Origin: an uncultured Pelagibacteraceae bacterium | Lineage (GTDB): Bacteria > Pseudomonadota > Alphaproteobacteria > Pelagibacterales > Pelagibacteraceae | Direction: 5' to 3' | Length of the DNA stretch: 64,000 nt | NCBI GenBank assembly: GCA_902518155.1 | Contig: CABYFA010000004.1 | Coordinates: 1 to 64,000, forward strand | Part shown: in pieces, positions 50,324 through 61,005 of the stretch | Position numbering within the stretch: position 1 is the first letter of the stretch | Layout: every line of letters begins with the position of its first letter | Translations under genes and position numbers: made by a program | Notes under the pieces: model-generated | What the model saw: only the letters and a program-made list of their open reading frames with translations | Databases searched by the model: none | What the model was told of the DNA's origin: nothing

Positions 50324-51009
50324 ACTTAAAAGAAAAAAAATATCTGCTACTTGATCTTGATGGTGTTTGTTATGGAAAGCACAATAACTATTCTTTAGAA
50401 CGTGTATTTGGTCAAGTTTCAAAGAGGATGACTCAATTTATATCTGAAAAACTTAAAATTGATAAAGATAAAGCTAAAGAATTACAAACAAATTATTTCT
50501 ATAAATATAATACATCATTAAGAGGATTAATGGTCCATAATGGAATATCACCAGATGAATTTTTATCTTACGTGCATGAAATTGATTTGTCATTTATGAA
50601 AGAAGATAAAATTATGAGAAAAGAGCTTAAACAATTAGATATGGAAAAATTTATCTTTACCAATGGTAGTGCTGAACATGCTGCTAATATTTTAACTCAC
50701 TTGGGTGTGTATGATTTATTTGGAAGAGATAAGGTTTTTGATATTAAAGACGCTGGTTATGTACCTAAACCTGAAGCAGAAACCTTCGACTTAATGGTAA
50801 AAAAATTTGGTATAAATCCAAAAGAGACTATTTACATTGAAGATATAGCTAAAAATTTAAGTATAGGTCACGAACGAGGTTGTACAACTGTTTGGTTAAT
50901 TAATGATGAGCATTTTGGAAAAATGGATGCAGACAAAGATTTTATTTCACACAAAATTGAAAATCTGTCTTTATTTCTAAAAGAAATAAGGCTATTAAAA
51001 AGTAATTAA
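50320..51009 (+). CDS. HAD-family pyrimidine 5'-nucleotidase
   Basis: LLLDLDGVCY, IFTNGSAEHA; start set at MNLKEKKYLL. Confidence 0.85.
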   Translation: MNLKEKKYLLLDLDGVCYGKHNNYSLERVFGQVSKRMTQFISEKLKIDKDKAKELQTNYFYKYNTSLRGLMVHNGISPDEFLSYVHEIDLSFMKEDKIMRKELKQLDMEKFIFTNGSAEHAANILTHLGVYDLFGRDKVFDIKDAGYVPKPEAETFDLMVKKFGINPKETIYIEDIAKNLSIGHERGCTTVWLINDEHFGKMDADKDFISHKIENLSLFLKEIRLLKSN

Positions 51010-51011
51010 TT

Positions 51012-51815
51012 ATGTCTTTAGAAAAAATTATCAATGACGCTTGGGAGAATAAAGATCAGGTAGGCCCTGATTCAGACAAGTCTTTGAAGGATGCTATAAA
51101 TCAAGTAATTGCAGATTTAGATTCCGGTAAATCAAGAGTGGCTGAAAAAATAAACGGAGAATGGGTAACTCACCAGCACCTAAAGAAAGCAATTATGTTA
51201 AGTTTTAGAGTTTATGAAAATGATATTCTCTCAGGACCGTACTCAGTTTGGAGAGACCGACAAAATTTATTAAAAGGTAAAACTGCTGGATGGACAAAAG
51301 AAGAGTTCGAAAAAGCAGGTTTTAGGATGGTTCCCAACTCCCCTGTTAGAAAAGGATCCTTTATTGGAAAAGATGCTGTTCTTATGCCATGTTATGTAAA
51401 CATTGGTGCATGGATTGGGGCAAAAACTATGATGGATACGTTTAGTCGTGCTGGAAGTTGTTGCCAAATTGGAGAAAATTGTCATATATCAGCTGGCTCT
51501 GGAATAGGAGGCGTTTTGGAACCCGCTCAAGCACTACCAACAATCATTGAAGACAATGTTTTTGTTGGAGCCATGTCCGAAGTTGTTGAAGGTGTTATTA
51601 TCGAAGAAGGAAGTGTTCTTTCAATGGGCTGCTATATAGGGCAAAGCACTAAAATCATAAACAGATCTAATGGGGAAATAACAAAAGGTCGTATACCTCC
51701 ATATTCGGTTGTTGTACCAGGCACACATAAAGATCTTTACGCTGTTCATATAATTAAAACTGTAGATTCTAAAACCAGATCAAAGACATCAATTAACGAT
51801 CTTTTAAGAGATTAA
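51012..51815 (+). CDS. dapD: Tetrahydrodipicolinate N-succinyltransferase
   Basis: Left-handed beta-helix; NIGAWIGAKTMMDTFSRAGSCCQIG. Confidence 0.96.
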   Translation: MSLEKIINDAWENKDQVGPDSDKSLKDAINQVIADLDSGKSRVAEKINGEWVTHQHLKKAIMLSFRVYENDILSGPYSVWRDRQNLLKGKTAGWTKEEFEKAGFRMVPNSPVRKGSFIGKDAVLMPCYVNIGAWIGAKTMMDTFSRAGSCCQIGENCHISAGSGIGGVLEPAQALPTIIEDNVFVGAMSEVVEGVIIEEGSVLSMGCYIGQSTKIINRSNGEITKGRIPPYSVVVPGTHKDLYAVHIIKTVDSKTRSKTSINDLLRD

Positions 51816-51817
51816 TT

Positions 51818-52975
51818 ATGCAAAAATTGAATGAGCTACAATTAGCCAAAGAGCTAATCAGATTTCCTTCCATCACCCCAGTTGATGCTGGAGTAATGAA
51901 ATTTTTAGAAAAAAAATTAAAAAAATTGGGTTTCAAAACAAAAATATTGGAATTTGAAGAAAGAGGATTTCAGCCTGTGAAAAACTTGTATGCAAGATTA
52001 GGATCTAAGAAACCGAATTTTATGTTTGCAGGACATGTTGATATTGTCCCTCCAGGAAACATTAAGGATTGGACAGTAAATCCATTTAAACCATCTATCA
52101 AAAAAGGCCATTTAATTGGGAGAGGTGCAAATGATATGAAAAGCTCTGTTGCAGCATTTGTGTCTGCTGTGAGCACTTTTTTATCAAAAAATAGAAAATT
52201 CAACGGGTCAATAAGTTTACTTATTACAGGAGATGAAGAAGGTGATGCAGTAAATGGCACTAAAAAAGTTGTGGATTATTTAAAAAAAAGGAAAGAGAAA
52301 ATTAACTTTTGTCTTGTTGGTGAACCAACAAATCCAAATAAATTAGGTGAAATGATAAAGATTGGTCGTAGGGGTAGTTTAACTGGTAAATTAAATATTT
52401 TTGGTCAGCAGGGCCATGTTGCATATCCTCATAGAGCTAATAATCCCTCAACTATAATTATAAAAATTTTAAAAGAATTAAAAGATATTAAATTTGATAG
52501 AGGATCAAAAAACTTCCAACCTACAAACTTAGAGGTTACAAAAATAAATATAAATAATAATGCTGATAATGTTATCCCGGCTATGGCTGAGGCAACATTT
52601 AATATAAGGTTTAATAATAAACATTCGTCAAATTCTATTAAAAATAGACTTAATAAAATTTTTAAAAAAATAACTAAGAAAAATAAATCAAAATTTAAAA
52701 TTGATTATAAAGTTTCAGGCGAGGCGTTTCTAACAAAGCCAAATGAAACAACGTACATGATACAAAATATCATAAAAAAAGTTACCAAAATTAAACCAAA
52801 GCTATCTACTACAGGCGGAACCTCAGATTTAAGATTCATAAGAAAAATATCACCCGGATTAGAATTTGGGCTTGTTGGAAAAACAATGCATAAAGTTGAT
52901 GAAGCTGTATCTTTAAAAGATTTAAAAAATCTTAAGAAAATTTATGAAAACATTTTAATAAATTATTTTAAATGA
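51818..52975 (+). CDS. dapE: Succinyl-diaminopimelate desuccinylase
   Basis: AGHVDIVPPG, GRGANDMKSSVAAFV, TTGGTSDLRF. Confidence 0.95.
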   Translation: MQKLNELQLAKELIRFPSITPVDAGVMKFLEKKLKKLGFKTKILEFEERGFQPVKNLYARLGSKKPNFMFAGHVDIVPPGNIKDWTVNPFKPSIKKGHLIGRGANDMKSSVAAFVSAVSTFLSKNRKFNGSISLLITGDEEGDAVNGTKKVVDYLKKRKEKINFCLVGEPTNPNKLGEMIKIGRRGSLTGKLNIFGQQGHVAYPHRANNPSTIIIKILKELKDIKFDRGSKNFQPTNLEVTKININNNADNVIPAMAEATFNIRFNNKHSSNSIKNRLNKIFKKITKKNKSKFKIDYKVSGEAFLTKPNETTYMIQNIIKKVTKIKPKLSTTGGTSDLRFIRKISPGLEFGLVGKTMHKVDEAVSLKDLKNLKKIYENILINYFK

Positions 52976-53895
52976 AAACAGCGATCATAAATTCTGACTC
53001 CTATGAGAAACATAACACTGGCGATGGTCATCCTGAGCAGCCTAAAAGAGTAATTGCTATAAAAGAAAAATTAAAAAAAAGAAAAGACCTAATCTGGGAT
53101 AAGCCAGATAATGTTCCTGATGATATATTGTCTATGACACATTCAAAAGACTATATAAATAATTTAAAAGATTCTTTTCCTCAAAAAGGCCTTAAGTTTC
53201 TAGATGGCGATACTGTTGTATCACCCGAAAGTAAAAAAGCAGTTTTTGATGCTGCAGGCTCAACAATAAGAGCAATAGATGGAATAGAGAATAATCAATT
53301 TAAAAATGCATTCTGTTTGGCTAGACCACCTGGGCACCATGCTGAAAAAAATAAAGCTATGGGATTTTGTTGTATATCAAACGCGGGAATAGCAACAAAC
53401 TATTTAGTGTCAAAATATAAATACAAAAGAATTGCCTGTGTAGATTTTGACGTGCACTGGGGTAATGGAAATTATGATATCATGCGTAATAATAGAAATT
53501 CATTATATATTTCTACGCACCAATATCCTTTTTATCCTGGGGGTGGAACAGATAAAGATAAAGGAGACTTTAATAATTCATTGAATATCCCTTTGCCCGC
53601 TGGGACGAACTCAGAAGAATATTTTAATGCATTTGATAGGGTGTTAGAAAGATTAGTTCAATATAAACCAGATTTTCTCATATTTTCAGCCGGTTTTGAT
53701 GCACATAAAGATGATCCATTAGCTCAATTTCAACTTAGTTCAAAAGATTTTTATGAAATTACTAAAAGAACATTAGCAGCTACCAATAAATTTACTGCGG
53801 GTAAAGTTGTTTCTATACTTGAAGGTGGATATGATTTAAATGCTTTAGCAGAAAGCGCTAACGAACATGTCAATGCATTAGTAGAATTCAATTGA
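52972..53895 (+). CDS. Histone deacetylase/acetylpolyamine amidohydrolase family
   Basis: RPPGHHAEKNKAMGFC, VDFDVHWGNGNYDIM, ILEGGYDLNAL. Confidence 0.93.
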   Translation: MKTAIINSDSYEKHNTGDGHPEQPKRVIAIKEKLKKRKDLIWDKPDNVPDDILSMTHSKDYINNLKDSFPQKGLKFLDGDTVVSPESKKAVFDAAGSTIRAIDGIENNQFKNAFCLARPPGHHAEKNKAMGFCCISNAGIATNYLVSKYKYKRIACVDFDVHWGNGNYDIMRNNRNSLYISTHQYPFYPGGGTDKDKGDFNNSLNIPLPAGTNSEEYFNAFDRVLERLVQYKPDFLIFSAGFDAHKDDPLAQFQLSSKDFYEITKRTLAATNKFTAGKVVSILEGGYDLNALAESANEHVNALVEFN

Positions 53896-53925
53896 TAAAT
53901 ATCTAGCCCATCATAAATCGACTTC

Positions 53926-54420
53926 ATGAAACTATACAAAATAAGAAAATCAAAAATTGATAATAAAGGTCGTGGACTTTATGCTACTAAAAATATTAAA
54001 GAAGGTACAAAAATTATTAATTACTTAGGAAAAATAATTACAAATAAAGAAGTTGAAGAGTCAAATAAATATGACAATAAAAAACCTATTTATCTATTTA
54101 CTCTAAATAAAAAATATACCTTAGATGGTGATTTCTCATTTAATATTGCTGGATTGGTAAATCATAGTTGTGATGCGAACGCACGTTATGATGGTAAGGG
54201 TTTAAAAATTTGGATAACAGCTGATAGAGATATTAAAAAGGGCGAAGAGATAACTTGTGATTATGGTTTTAGTTTTGATAAGGAAGATTACAAGCAATTT
54301 CCTTGTAAATGTAAATCAAAAAATTGTTGTGGTTTTATAATTCGTGAGGAAAGTAGATGGCGAATACACCGAAAGTTTGCGATGAGTAATAAGAAAAAAT
54401 TAATAAATAACTTTCGTTAA
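53926..54420 (+). CDS. SET-domain protein (putative lysine methyltransferase)
   Basis: KGRGLYATKNIKEGTKI, GLVNHSCDANARY, DIKKGEEITCDYGF, CKCKSKNCCGFI post-SET-like Cys. Confidence 0.9.
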   Translation: MKLYKIRKSKIDNKGRGLYATKNIKEGTKIINYLGKIITNKEVEESNKYDNKKPIYLFTLNKKYTLDGDFSFNIAGLVNHSCDANARYDGKGLKIWITADRDIKKGEEITCDYGFSFDKEDYKQFPCKCKSKNCCGFIIREESRWRIHRKFAMSNKKKLINNFR

Positions 54421-55140
54421 ATAGAGACCTTGAGGTGGTGCAGGTGGTGCACATAATTCTCTTTTTTTAGACTGCATTACTTTTACAAATTTTTTTAATG
54501 TCCATTTTTCTTCCCCAACATATTTTAAACAACCAACCATAGACCGAACTTGTTGTTGTAAGAAAGATTGAGATCTGAATTCTATTTCAATCTTATTTTT
54601 TGTAGATCTAATTTTTACAGATTTCATAGTCTTTATTGGACTTTTAGCCCTACAACTCGATTTTCTAAAAGTACTGAAATCTTTAGTACCAATCAATTTT
54701 CTTGCAGCACCTTTCATCAATTTTAAATCAAGATCTTTTATAATATGCCAGCCTCTATTTTTATCTAAAACCGGTCCACTAATCCGATTAATAATCACAT
54801 AATTGTAAACTCTCATTTTAGCTGAAAATCTGGCATGAAAATTATTAGTTCTTTTTGTAATTTTAAGTATTGCTATTCCATCTTTATTTAAAAAATGATT
54901 GATTGATTTTAAAAATCTATCAAATTTTACAATCTTATTTTTACAATCAAAATGTGCTGACTGTTCTTTTGCATGTACACCAACATCTAATCTTCCAGCC
55001 CCATATATTATGATTTTTTCTTTTAAAAGTTTTGAAATTTTCTCTTGTAATAATCCCTGGACAGTTTTTCCTTTTTTTTGAATTTGCCAACCCCTAAAAT
55101 TAGTGCCCTCATATTCAATTAATATTTGATACCTAAACAT
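54400..55140 (-). CDS. truA: tRNA pseudouridine synthase A
   Basis: YEGTNFRGWQIQ, GAGRLDVGVHAKEQ. Confidence 0.95.
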   Translation of the reverse strand: MFRYQILIEYEGTNFRGWQIQKKGKTVQGLLQEKISKLLKEKIIIYGAGRLDVGVHAKEQSAHFDCKNKIVKFDRFLKSINHFLNKDGIAILKITKRTNNFHARFSAKMRVYNYVIINRISGPVLDKNRGWHIIKDLDLKLMKGAARKLIGTKDFSTFRKSSCRAKSPIKTMKSVKIRSTKNKIEIEFRSQSFLQQQVRSMVGCLKYVGEEKWTLKKFVKVMQSKKRELCAPPAPPQGLYLTKVIY

Positions 55141-56065
55141 TTGATAACTTTGAGCCCTTTTTAATTTGAGAGCCCAACATGAATTCGCTAATTTTTTGCG
55201 GTCTTTTTCCTTGTCTTTGAATTTCGAGAATCTTAATAGATTGGTTATTATTACATGCTACTTCTAACTGATTTGAAATAATTTCACCTACTTGACCTAT
55301 GCCATTACCAATTTCGGCTTTCAAAATTTTATATCTTTCGCCGTTAAAACTAAAGGAAGCTCCCGGGGCGGGAAATAATCCATTTATTTTTCCAATAATT
55401 TTAGAGGCATCCTCTTCCCAATCAATCTGTGACTCCTCCTTATCAATTTTTTTTGCATAAGTTGCTTTAGAATGATCTTGATCAATAAACTTCGCCTTAT
55501 CTTCAAGTATATCATCCACATTATCTAAAATTTTTTCAGCAGCTAAAGCGGATAGTTTTTCTGAAATTTCTTGAGCATTTTGGTTATGATCTATTTTGAT
55601 TTTATAAATATTACTAACTGGTCCGCTATCCAATTCTTTTTTGATCTTCATAATACTTAAACCGGTCTCAGAATCTAAATTCATAATTGATCTTTGGATC
55701 GGCGCTGCCCCTCGCCAACTAGGAAGAATTGAGGCGTGAATATTCACAAAACCTTTTTTGGTTAGGTTTAAAAAATTTTCAGGAATAATTTGTCCATATG
55801 CACACACTATTGCAAGATCAGCATTTAACTCCTTTAAAAATTCATACTCCTCTTGATTATCCTTAAGTGTCTTGGGTGTTCTATAATCTATATTTAAAGT
55901 TTCAGAGATACCCTGAATTGGACTCTTGTTTATTTTTTGTCCTCTATGAGATTTTTGCGGTGGTTGAGTAAAAACCACAGAAATATTATAACCATTTTGA
56001 TATAGAGATTTTAAGATAGGAACACAAAATATCGGTGTACCCATAAAGATAATCTTATTTGCCAT
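55133..56065 (-). CDS. fmt: Methionyl-tRNA formyltransferase
   Basis: FMGTPIFCVPIL, NIHASILPSWRGAAPI. Confidence 0.96.
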   Translation of the reverse strand: MANKIIFMGTPIFCVPILKSLYQNGYNISVVFTQPPQKSHRGQKINKSPIQGISETLNIDYRTPKTLKDNQEEYEFLKELNADLAIVCAYGQIIPENFLNLTKKGFVNIHASILPSWRGAAPIQRSIMNLDSETGLSIMKIKKELDSGPVSNIYKIKIDHNQNAQEISEKLSALAAEKILDNVDDILEDKAKFIDQDHSKATYAKKIDKEESQIDWEEDASKIIGKINGLFPAPGASFSFNGERYKILKAEIGNGIGQVGEIISNQLEVACNNNQSIKILEIQRQGKRPQKISEFMLGSQIKKGSKLSNV

Positions 56066-56067
56066 CT

Positions 56068-56589
56068 TTAAACTACTATTCTGTCTGGATTTTTTTTAAT
56101 TTTTGAAATTTTTTTAATTATAAAATCTTTCTTTAATTTTGATAAATGGTCAATAATTAATTTTCCATCTAAATGATTTATTTCATGTTGAATACAAGTA
56201 GATAATAGTCCATCACATTTAAGATTTTTCTTCTCTCCCTTTTCATCAATATATTCCACCTCACAAATTTTTGGCCTCTCAATTTCAATAAAAGTTTCGG
56301 GTATTGATAGACAACCCTCTTCGTACACTGATGTCTCTTCGCTTAAGTCTTTTATAACAGGATTGATTAATGCAATTGGTTGATTTTCTTCATCCTTATT
56401 TGAAACGTCAACAACTAAAACTCTTTTTAATATACCTACTTGAACTGCAGCGAGGCCAATTCCCTTGGAGTGATACATTGTTTCAAATAAGTCTTCAATT
56501 AATTTTTTTTCGTTTATTCCAACTTTTTCAATTGGATCAGAAATTTTTTTCAAAATTTCATCTGGAACAGTAACAATTTCTCTAAGCAT
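56068..56589 (-). CDS. def: Peptide deformylase
   Basis: GIGLAAVQVG, EEGCLSIP, QHEINHLDG. Confidence 0.96.
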   Translation of the reverse strand: MLREIVTVPDEILKKISDPIEKVGINEKKLIEDLFETMYHSKGIGLAAVQVGILKRVLVVDVSNKDEENQPIALINPVIKDLSEETSVYEEGCLSIPETFIEIERPKICEVEYIDEKGEKKNLKCDGLLSTCIQHEINHLDGKLIIDHLSKLKKDFIIKKISKIKKNPDRIVV

Positions 56590-56610
56590 AATAAATAATT
56601 AAACTAATTT

Positions 56611-58386
56611 TTAAACTTTTAAAGGAAGAACTTTAAGCAATATCTTATTTCTTATCCAATCAATATTGAGCTTATTGAGAGCTGTAATTATAAAATAAAT
56701 TGTATCTTCATCTATTCTGTCAATCTCATCTTGTCCAATCACTTCAGCAATTCTCAAAAGTACTAAACCAGTTTCACTATTATTAATCATAATTTGTATA
56801 TCTGTAGGAATTTCATTTTCATCAATTTGATACAAATCATCGTATTTTTCTGAAATTTCAATTCCATCATATCTTAACGACTCTAAAAATATAATATCTT
56901 TTTTAGAAAGAAAATATTTTTTGTTTTTTTTTATCTTTTTTAAAAAATTATTTGTGTCTTTAGAAATTTTGGAACTAGCATAATCACCGTTAAAGTAATT
57001 AATTAGTTTTGATTGATGCATTATATCACTATTAAACTTAATTTTTTTATCTTCGTCCTTTTCAATTTGAATATTTGTATAATAAAAACTGGTTAAATTA
57101 TCTGGTATATCCACTGGATTGATTTTCTCGAGAAAGATTTTCAATTCTAAATCAAACGCTTTGTCTAAATCATCATCTTTAAAGGAATCTTTTAATACTC
57201 TTAACAACTTTAATTTTTCTACCATTTCTGACTCGAGTAAAATTTTCTGATAAATAAGAGCCCTGCCTTCAATTTTAGAGAGTTTTTTATATTCATTTTG
57301 AGCATTGAGAAGTTGATTAAAATTAAATTGAAATCTTTTATATAAATCAAATAATTCTTTTTCTGGATAATTCTTATTATGAACAGCTTTTTCTATAGTT
57401 CCTATTTTCTCAATTTCTGAAACATTAATTTGTTTAAATGAATCTAGCAAATTTGCAGATGAAAGGTATTTCCAAATTATTTTTTTGGTTTTATCGTTAG
57501 GTTCGAAATTAAAATTAGGATTTGTTTGATGGGCTAAATAAAAATCAAATATTGATTTTTCAGATACTGAATCATCTATTTTTTTTGTATATTTTAGTAA
57601 ATAATTTATTTTTTTTTCGAAATATTCATCTTTAAAACCCGTTTCCTTTTTTAAATCTAAAATTAATTGAGCTTCCTCTCTTTTATTATTTTTAATCAAA
57701 CAATAGATGTTAAATTTAGATAAATACTCATCTGTAATTAATTCATTATTTTTTGAAAATATGCTGCAAGCTTTGTCAATTTTTGAATTAGAGATATGTT
57801 CATCCACAAGATATTTTGTGAGTTCTGGGTGTAAATTAATTATTTGATTTTGGATTAAATATTCTTCGATTAAATCTAGGTTTAAGTTTTTAATTAACCA
57901 ATCTGATTTTAACTTTAGAAACTCCTTATCTGATATATTTTTTTTTGGGCTATGAGCGTTAATTAAAAGTGAAGTATTAATGATTTCAATTGCATCATTA
58001 GAAAGATCCATCTTATTTAGTTTTGTAAGCAAATTTTTTAATTGATCTCCATCTGAGTTAGCCCACATATCCACATTGAGACTATAGTCTTCAGGGTCAT
58101 ATAATCCGATTATTTTAATTTCTTTTGTATCAAACTTTTCATCAAGATTAATACTTGATTTTTGATTTTGATTTTGCATTCCAAATACACTTGGCTCGAT
58201 ATTCTCTTGTAATATATTTTCCCCATTTGAAATTTCTGAATTATTTGTTGCTTTTTTTTCTTCAATTTCTTTTTTATCTAAATTCCATATATCAACAGGT
58301 TTTTCTTCTGCATTGGCAATGCAAGTGAAAAATAAAAAAAATAAGATGGAAAAATTTTTTTTATTTAACAATTTTAAAATTTTCAT
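56611..58386 (-). CDS. Hypothetical exported protein (591 aa), signal peptide, helical
   Basis: N-terminal signal MKILKLLNKKNFSILFFLFFTCIANAEE; long open frame. Confidence 0.75.
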   Translation of the reverse strand: MKILKLLNKKNFSILFFLFFTCIANAEEKPVDIWNLDKKEIEEKKATNNSEISNGENILQENIEPSVFGMQNQNQKSSINLDEKFDTKEIKIIGLYDPEDYSLNVDMWANSDGDQLKNLLTKLNKMDLSNDAIEIINTSLLINAHSPKKNISDKEFLKLKSDWLIKNLNLDLIEEYLIQNQIINLHPELTKYLVDEHISNSKIDKACSIFSKNNELITDEYLSKFNIYCLIKNNKREEAQLILDLKKETGFKDEYFEKKINYLLKYTKKIDDSVSEKSIFDFYLAHQTNPNFNFEPNDKTKKIIWKYLSSANLLDSFKQINVSEIEKIGTIEKAVHNKNYPEKELFDLYKRFQFNFNQLLNAQNEYKKLSKIEGRALIYQKILLESEMVEKLKLLRVLKDSFKDDDLDKAFDLELKIFLEKINPVDIPDNLTSFYYTNIQIEKDEDKKIKFNSDIMHQSKLINYFNGDYASSKISKDTNNFLKKIKKNKKYFLSKKDIIFLESLRYDGIEISEKYDDLYQIDENEIPTDIQIMINNSETGLVLLRIAEVIGQDEIDRIDEDTIYFIITALNKLNIDWIRNKILLKVLPLKV

Positions 58387-58540
58387 TAGGAATAGTTTTT
58401 TCTATATCTTTTTTAGGTGCTGGAAAATCAATCTTGTTCAGTAGAAAAATAATTAAAAAAAAGACAAGCAAAAGTAAAACTAATTTAGTAACAATGCCCA
58501 CAATACTTCGGCTTGAACTTGTTTTTTTTATAAATTGCAT
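58361..58540 (-). CDS. Small single-TM protein (59 aa) upstream of exported protein
   Basis: MQFIKKTSSSRSIVGIVTKLVLLLLVFFLIIFLLNKIDFPAPKKDIEKTIPNENFKIVK; overlaps start of 56611-58386. Confidence 0.6.
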   Translation of the reverse strand: MQFIKKTSSSRSIVGIVTKLVLLLLVFFLIIFLLNKIDFPAPKKDIEKTIPNENFKIVK

Positions 58541-59101
58541 ATACTTTTAACTAATTTCAAATTAAGACATATTTGTGGTTTTTCAATAAAGAAAATTATG
58601 AAATCTGATAGAAATATTGTTTTTTTAGGTATGATGGGATCTGGTAAGACATCTATCGGATTTTTAGTTTCAAAAAAACTAAAATTAGATTTTTATGATG
58701 TTGACCATTACATAGAAAATAAACTTAAAATGAAAATTTCAAATATATTCAAAAACAAAGGTGAAAAATTTTTCAGAGAATACGAAGAAAAAATTACTTT
58801 AGAAGTAATGAAAGTTAAAGGAATAGTAGTGTCACTGGGTGGTGGTGCTTTTTTGAATAAAAATATAAGAAACGAAGTTTTAAAACACCACATATCTTTT
58901 TGGCTTAAAACTAAGAATGATATTATAATCCAAAGAATAAGAAAAAGTGCTAAAAGACCATTAGCTTATAATGTTTCTAATAGTGATCTAGAAAATATGA
59001 TAAAAAATCGTAATAAATATTATGCAAAAGCGCAATATAAAATTGATTGTCACAATAAAACTAAAAAAGAAATTGTAGATACAATTTTAGGTATTGTATG
59101 A
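58535..59101 (+). CDS. aroK: Shikimate kinase
   Basis: FLGMMGSGKTSIGFLV, GGGAFLN, RPLAY; true start probably ATG 58598. Confidence 0.93.
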   Translation: MHILLTNFKLRHICGFSIKKIMKSDRNIVFLGMMGSGKTSIGFLVSKKLKLDFYDVDHYIENKLKMKISNIFKNKGEKFFREYEEKITLEVMKVKGIVVSLGGGAFLNKNIRNEVLKHHISFWLKTKNDIIIQRIRKSAKRPLAYNVSNSDLENMIKNRNKYYAKAQYKIDCHNKTKKEIVDTILGIV

Positions 59102-60204
59102 AACCAATTAAATTAATAATTAAGACTAATTCTGAAAAATATCCAATATTTATTGGAAAAAATCTTATTTCAAAAATATCAAGTTTGATGATTAATAATT
59201 CCATTAAATCAAAAAAATGTTTATTGGTAATTGACAGAAAAGTTCCTAAAAAATTTATTTCTGAAATTAAAAAAAAACTACTAAATAAAAAAATATTCTT
59301 ATTCAATTTTAATGCTAACGAAAAAAATAAGAATCAAACTACTATAAATTCAATCTTAGAAATTTTACTTAATAAAAATTTTTCTCGAGAAGATAGTCTA
59401 CTAGCAATAGGGGGAGGTATAACTGGAGACGTTGGTGGTTTTGCTGCAAGTTTATTTAAAAGAGGATTGCATTTTGTAAATATTCCCACAACTCTTCTGG
59501 CTCAAGTAGACTCATCGATTGGTGGCAAAACAGGAGTAAATTCTAAATATGGAAAAAATCTCATTGGTAGCTTCTATCAACCAAAATTAGTCATAAGTGA
59601 CATAGATACTTTAAAAACACTCAATAGAAGAGAAGTCGTTTGCGGTTATGGCGAAATTCTGAAACACTCTATAATCTCTAAAAAGAAATTCTTTAAATAT
59701 TTGAATCAGAATTTTGATCACATTATCAAACTTAAATCTCCTTATATAGAAAAGGCAATATTTGAGAGTTGTAAAATTAAAAAAGATGTAGTTGAAAAAG
59801 ATGAAAAAGAGAGCAACTTAAGAAAAAAGTTAAATTTTGGTCACACTTTTGGTCACTCATTTGAAGCTTCATTAGGATATTCTAAAAGATTAAATCATGG
59901 TGAAGCTGTTATTTTAGGAATGATGATGGCTTTAAAATTTAGCAATAAGAATAAATTCCTAAATATTAATGATTATAAATTGATTTCTGATCATTACAAA
60001 AAATCAAAATTACCCTCGGATATTAAAAAATATTTTAAACGTAAAGATCTTGGTAAAATTATTAAATTTATGAAAACTGATAAAAAAAACAATTCTGATA
60101 AAATAAAGTTGGTATTATTAAAAAAAATAAGCCAAACAATTTTGAATCAAGAATACTCAGTAAAAAATTTAAATGGATTCTTAAAAAATGAATTAATTGA
60201 TTAA
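59098..60204 (+). CDS. aroB: 3-dehydroquinate synthase
   Basis: AIGGGITGDVGGFAASLFKRGLHFVNIPTTLLAQVDSSIGGKTGVN. Confidence 0.97.
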   Translation: MKPIKLIIKTNSEKYPIFIGKNLISKISSLMINNSIKSKKCLLVIDRKVPKKFISEIKKKLLNKKIFLFNFNANEKNKNQTTINSILEILLNKNFSREDSLLAIGGGITGDVGGFAASLFKRGLHFVNIPTTLLAQVDSSIGGKTGVNSKYGKNLIGSFYQPKLVISDIDTLKTLNRREVVCGYGEILKHSIISKKKFFKYLNQNFDHIIKLKSPYIEKAIFESCKIKKDVVEKDEKESNLRKKLNFGHTFGHSFEASLGYSKRLNHGEAVILGMMMALKFSNKNKFLNINDYKLISDHYKKSKLPSDIKKYFKRKDLGKIIKFMKTDKKNNSDKIKLVLLKKISQTILNQEYSVKNLNGFLKNELID

Positions 60205-60453
60205 AATTTGAATAGAATGAATATATTTTTTTAATTCTTCATTTAAAATTTTGTAAATCTTTTTATCACTATCAATTCTTTTCATTTCCTTAAGTTCCTT
60301 TGATACTAAAGAAATTTTAAGATGAAATTTACCTGCCTGGTTTCCAACGTGATTTTTATGAAGAAAAGATTTATCTTCAATTAATATACTTTCCAAAGCA
60401 ATTTGATTTTGTAATTTTTTTTTTACGATTGCAATTAAATCATTTATATTCAT
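60193..60453 (-). CDS. BolA-like protein
   Basis: HKNHVGNQAGKFHLKISLVSKELKEMKRIDSDKKIYKIL; divergently oriented from DnaJ-domain gene. Confidence 0.75.
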   Translation of the reverse strand: MNINDLIAIVKKKLQNQIALESILIEDKSFLHKNHVGNQAGKFHLKISLVSKELKEMKRIDSDKKIYKILNEELKKYIHSIQILIN

Positions 60454-60471
60454 AAGTATAATTATATTATC

Positions 60472-61005
60472 ATGAAAAATATTTGCGACTGGAATAATTG
60501 TAAAGAAATTGGTGAATATAAAGCGCCTGTTGAAAAGGATAATAGTAAAAAATATAGGATGTTATGTTTAGAACACGTTAAAGAATTTAATAAAAATTGG
60601 AATTATTTTTCTGGTATGAATGATGATCAAGTAATTAGTTTTTTAAAGTCAGATATGATTTGGCATAAACCTACTCAAAGTTTTAGTTCGTCTGATAATT
60701 TTTTTAAAGTTTTATGGAATAATACTTTAAAAGATGAAATGGATAATGATAAATTTAAAAGTGAATTCAATCATATGCGTCAATTTAAATTTGACCATAA
60801 GGATATTAAAGCGTTTAGTATATTGGGTGTTTCCGTAGGTTTAAAATGGCAAAAAGTTCAAGAAAAATTCAAAACACTTGTCAAAAAATTTCACCCTGAT
60901 ATGAATGCCGGAAATAAAAAATATGAAGAAAAACTAAAGTTAATTACTTTAGCTTACACGCAACTAAAAAATACATATAGGAAAAAAATTGACACCCAAT
61001 CTTAA
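60472..61005 (+). CDS. DnaJ-domain protein
   Basis: C-terminal J domain [32 protein letters not shown]. Confidence 0.88.
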   Translation: MKNICDWNNCKEIGEYKAPVEKDNSKKYRMLCLEHVKEFNKNWNYFSGMNDDQVISFLKSDMIWHKPTQSFSSSDNFFKVLWNNTLKDEMDNDKFKSEFNHMRQFKFDHKDIKAFSILGVSVGLKWQKVQEKFKTLVKKFHPDMNAGNKKYEEKLKLITLAYTQLKNTYRKKIDTQS

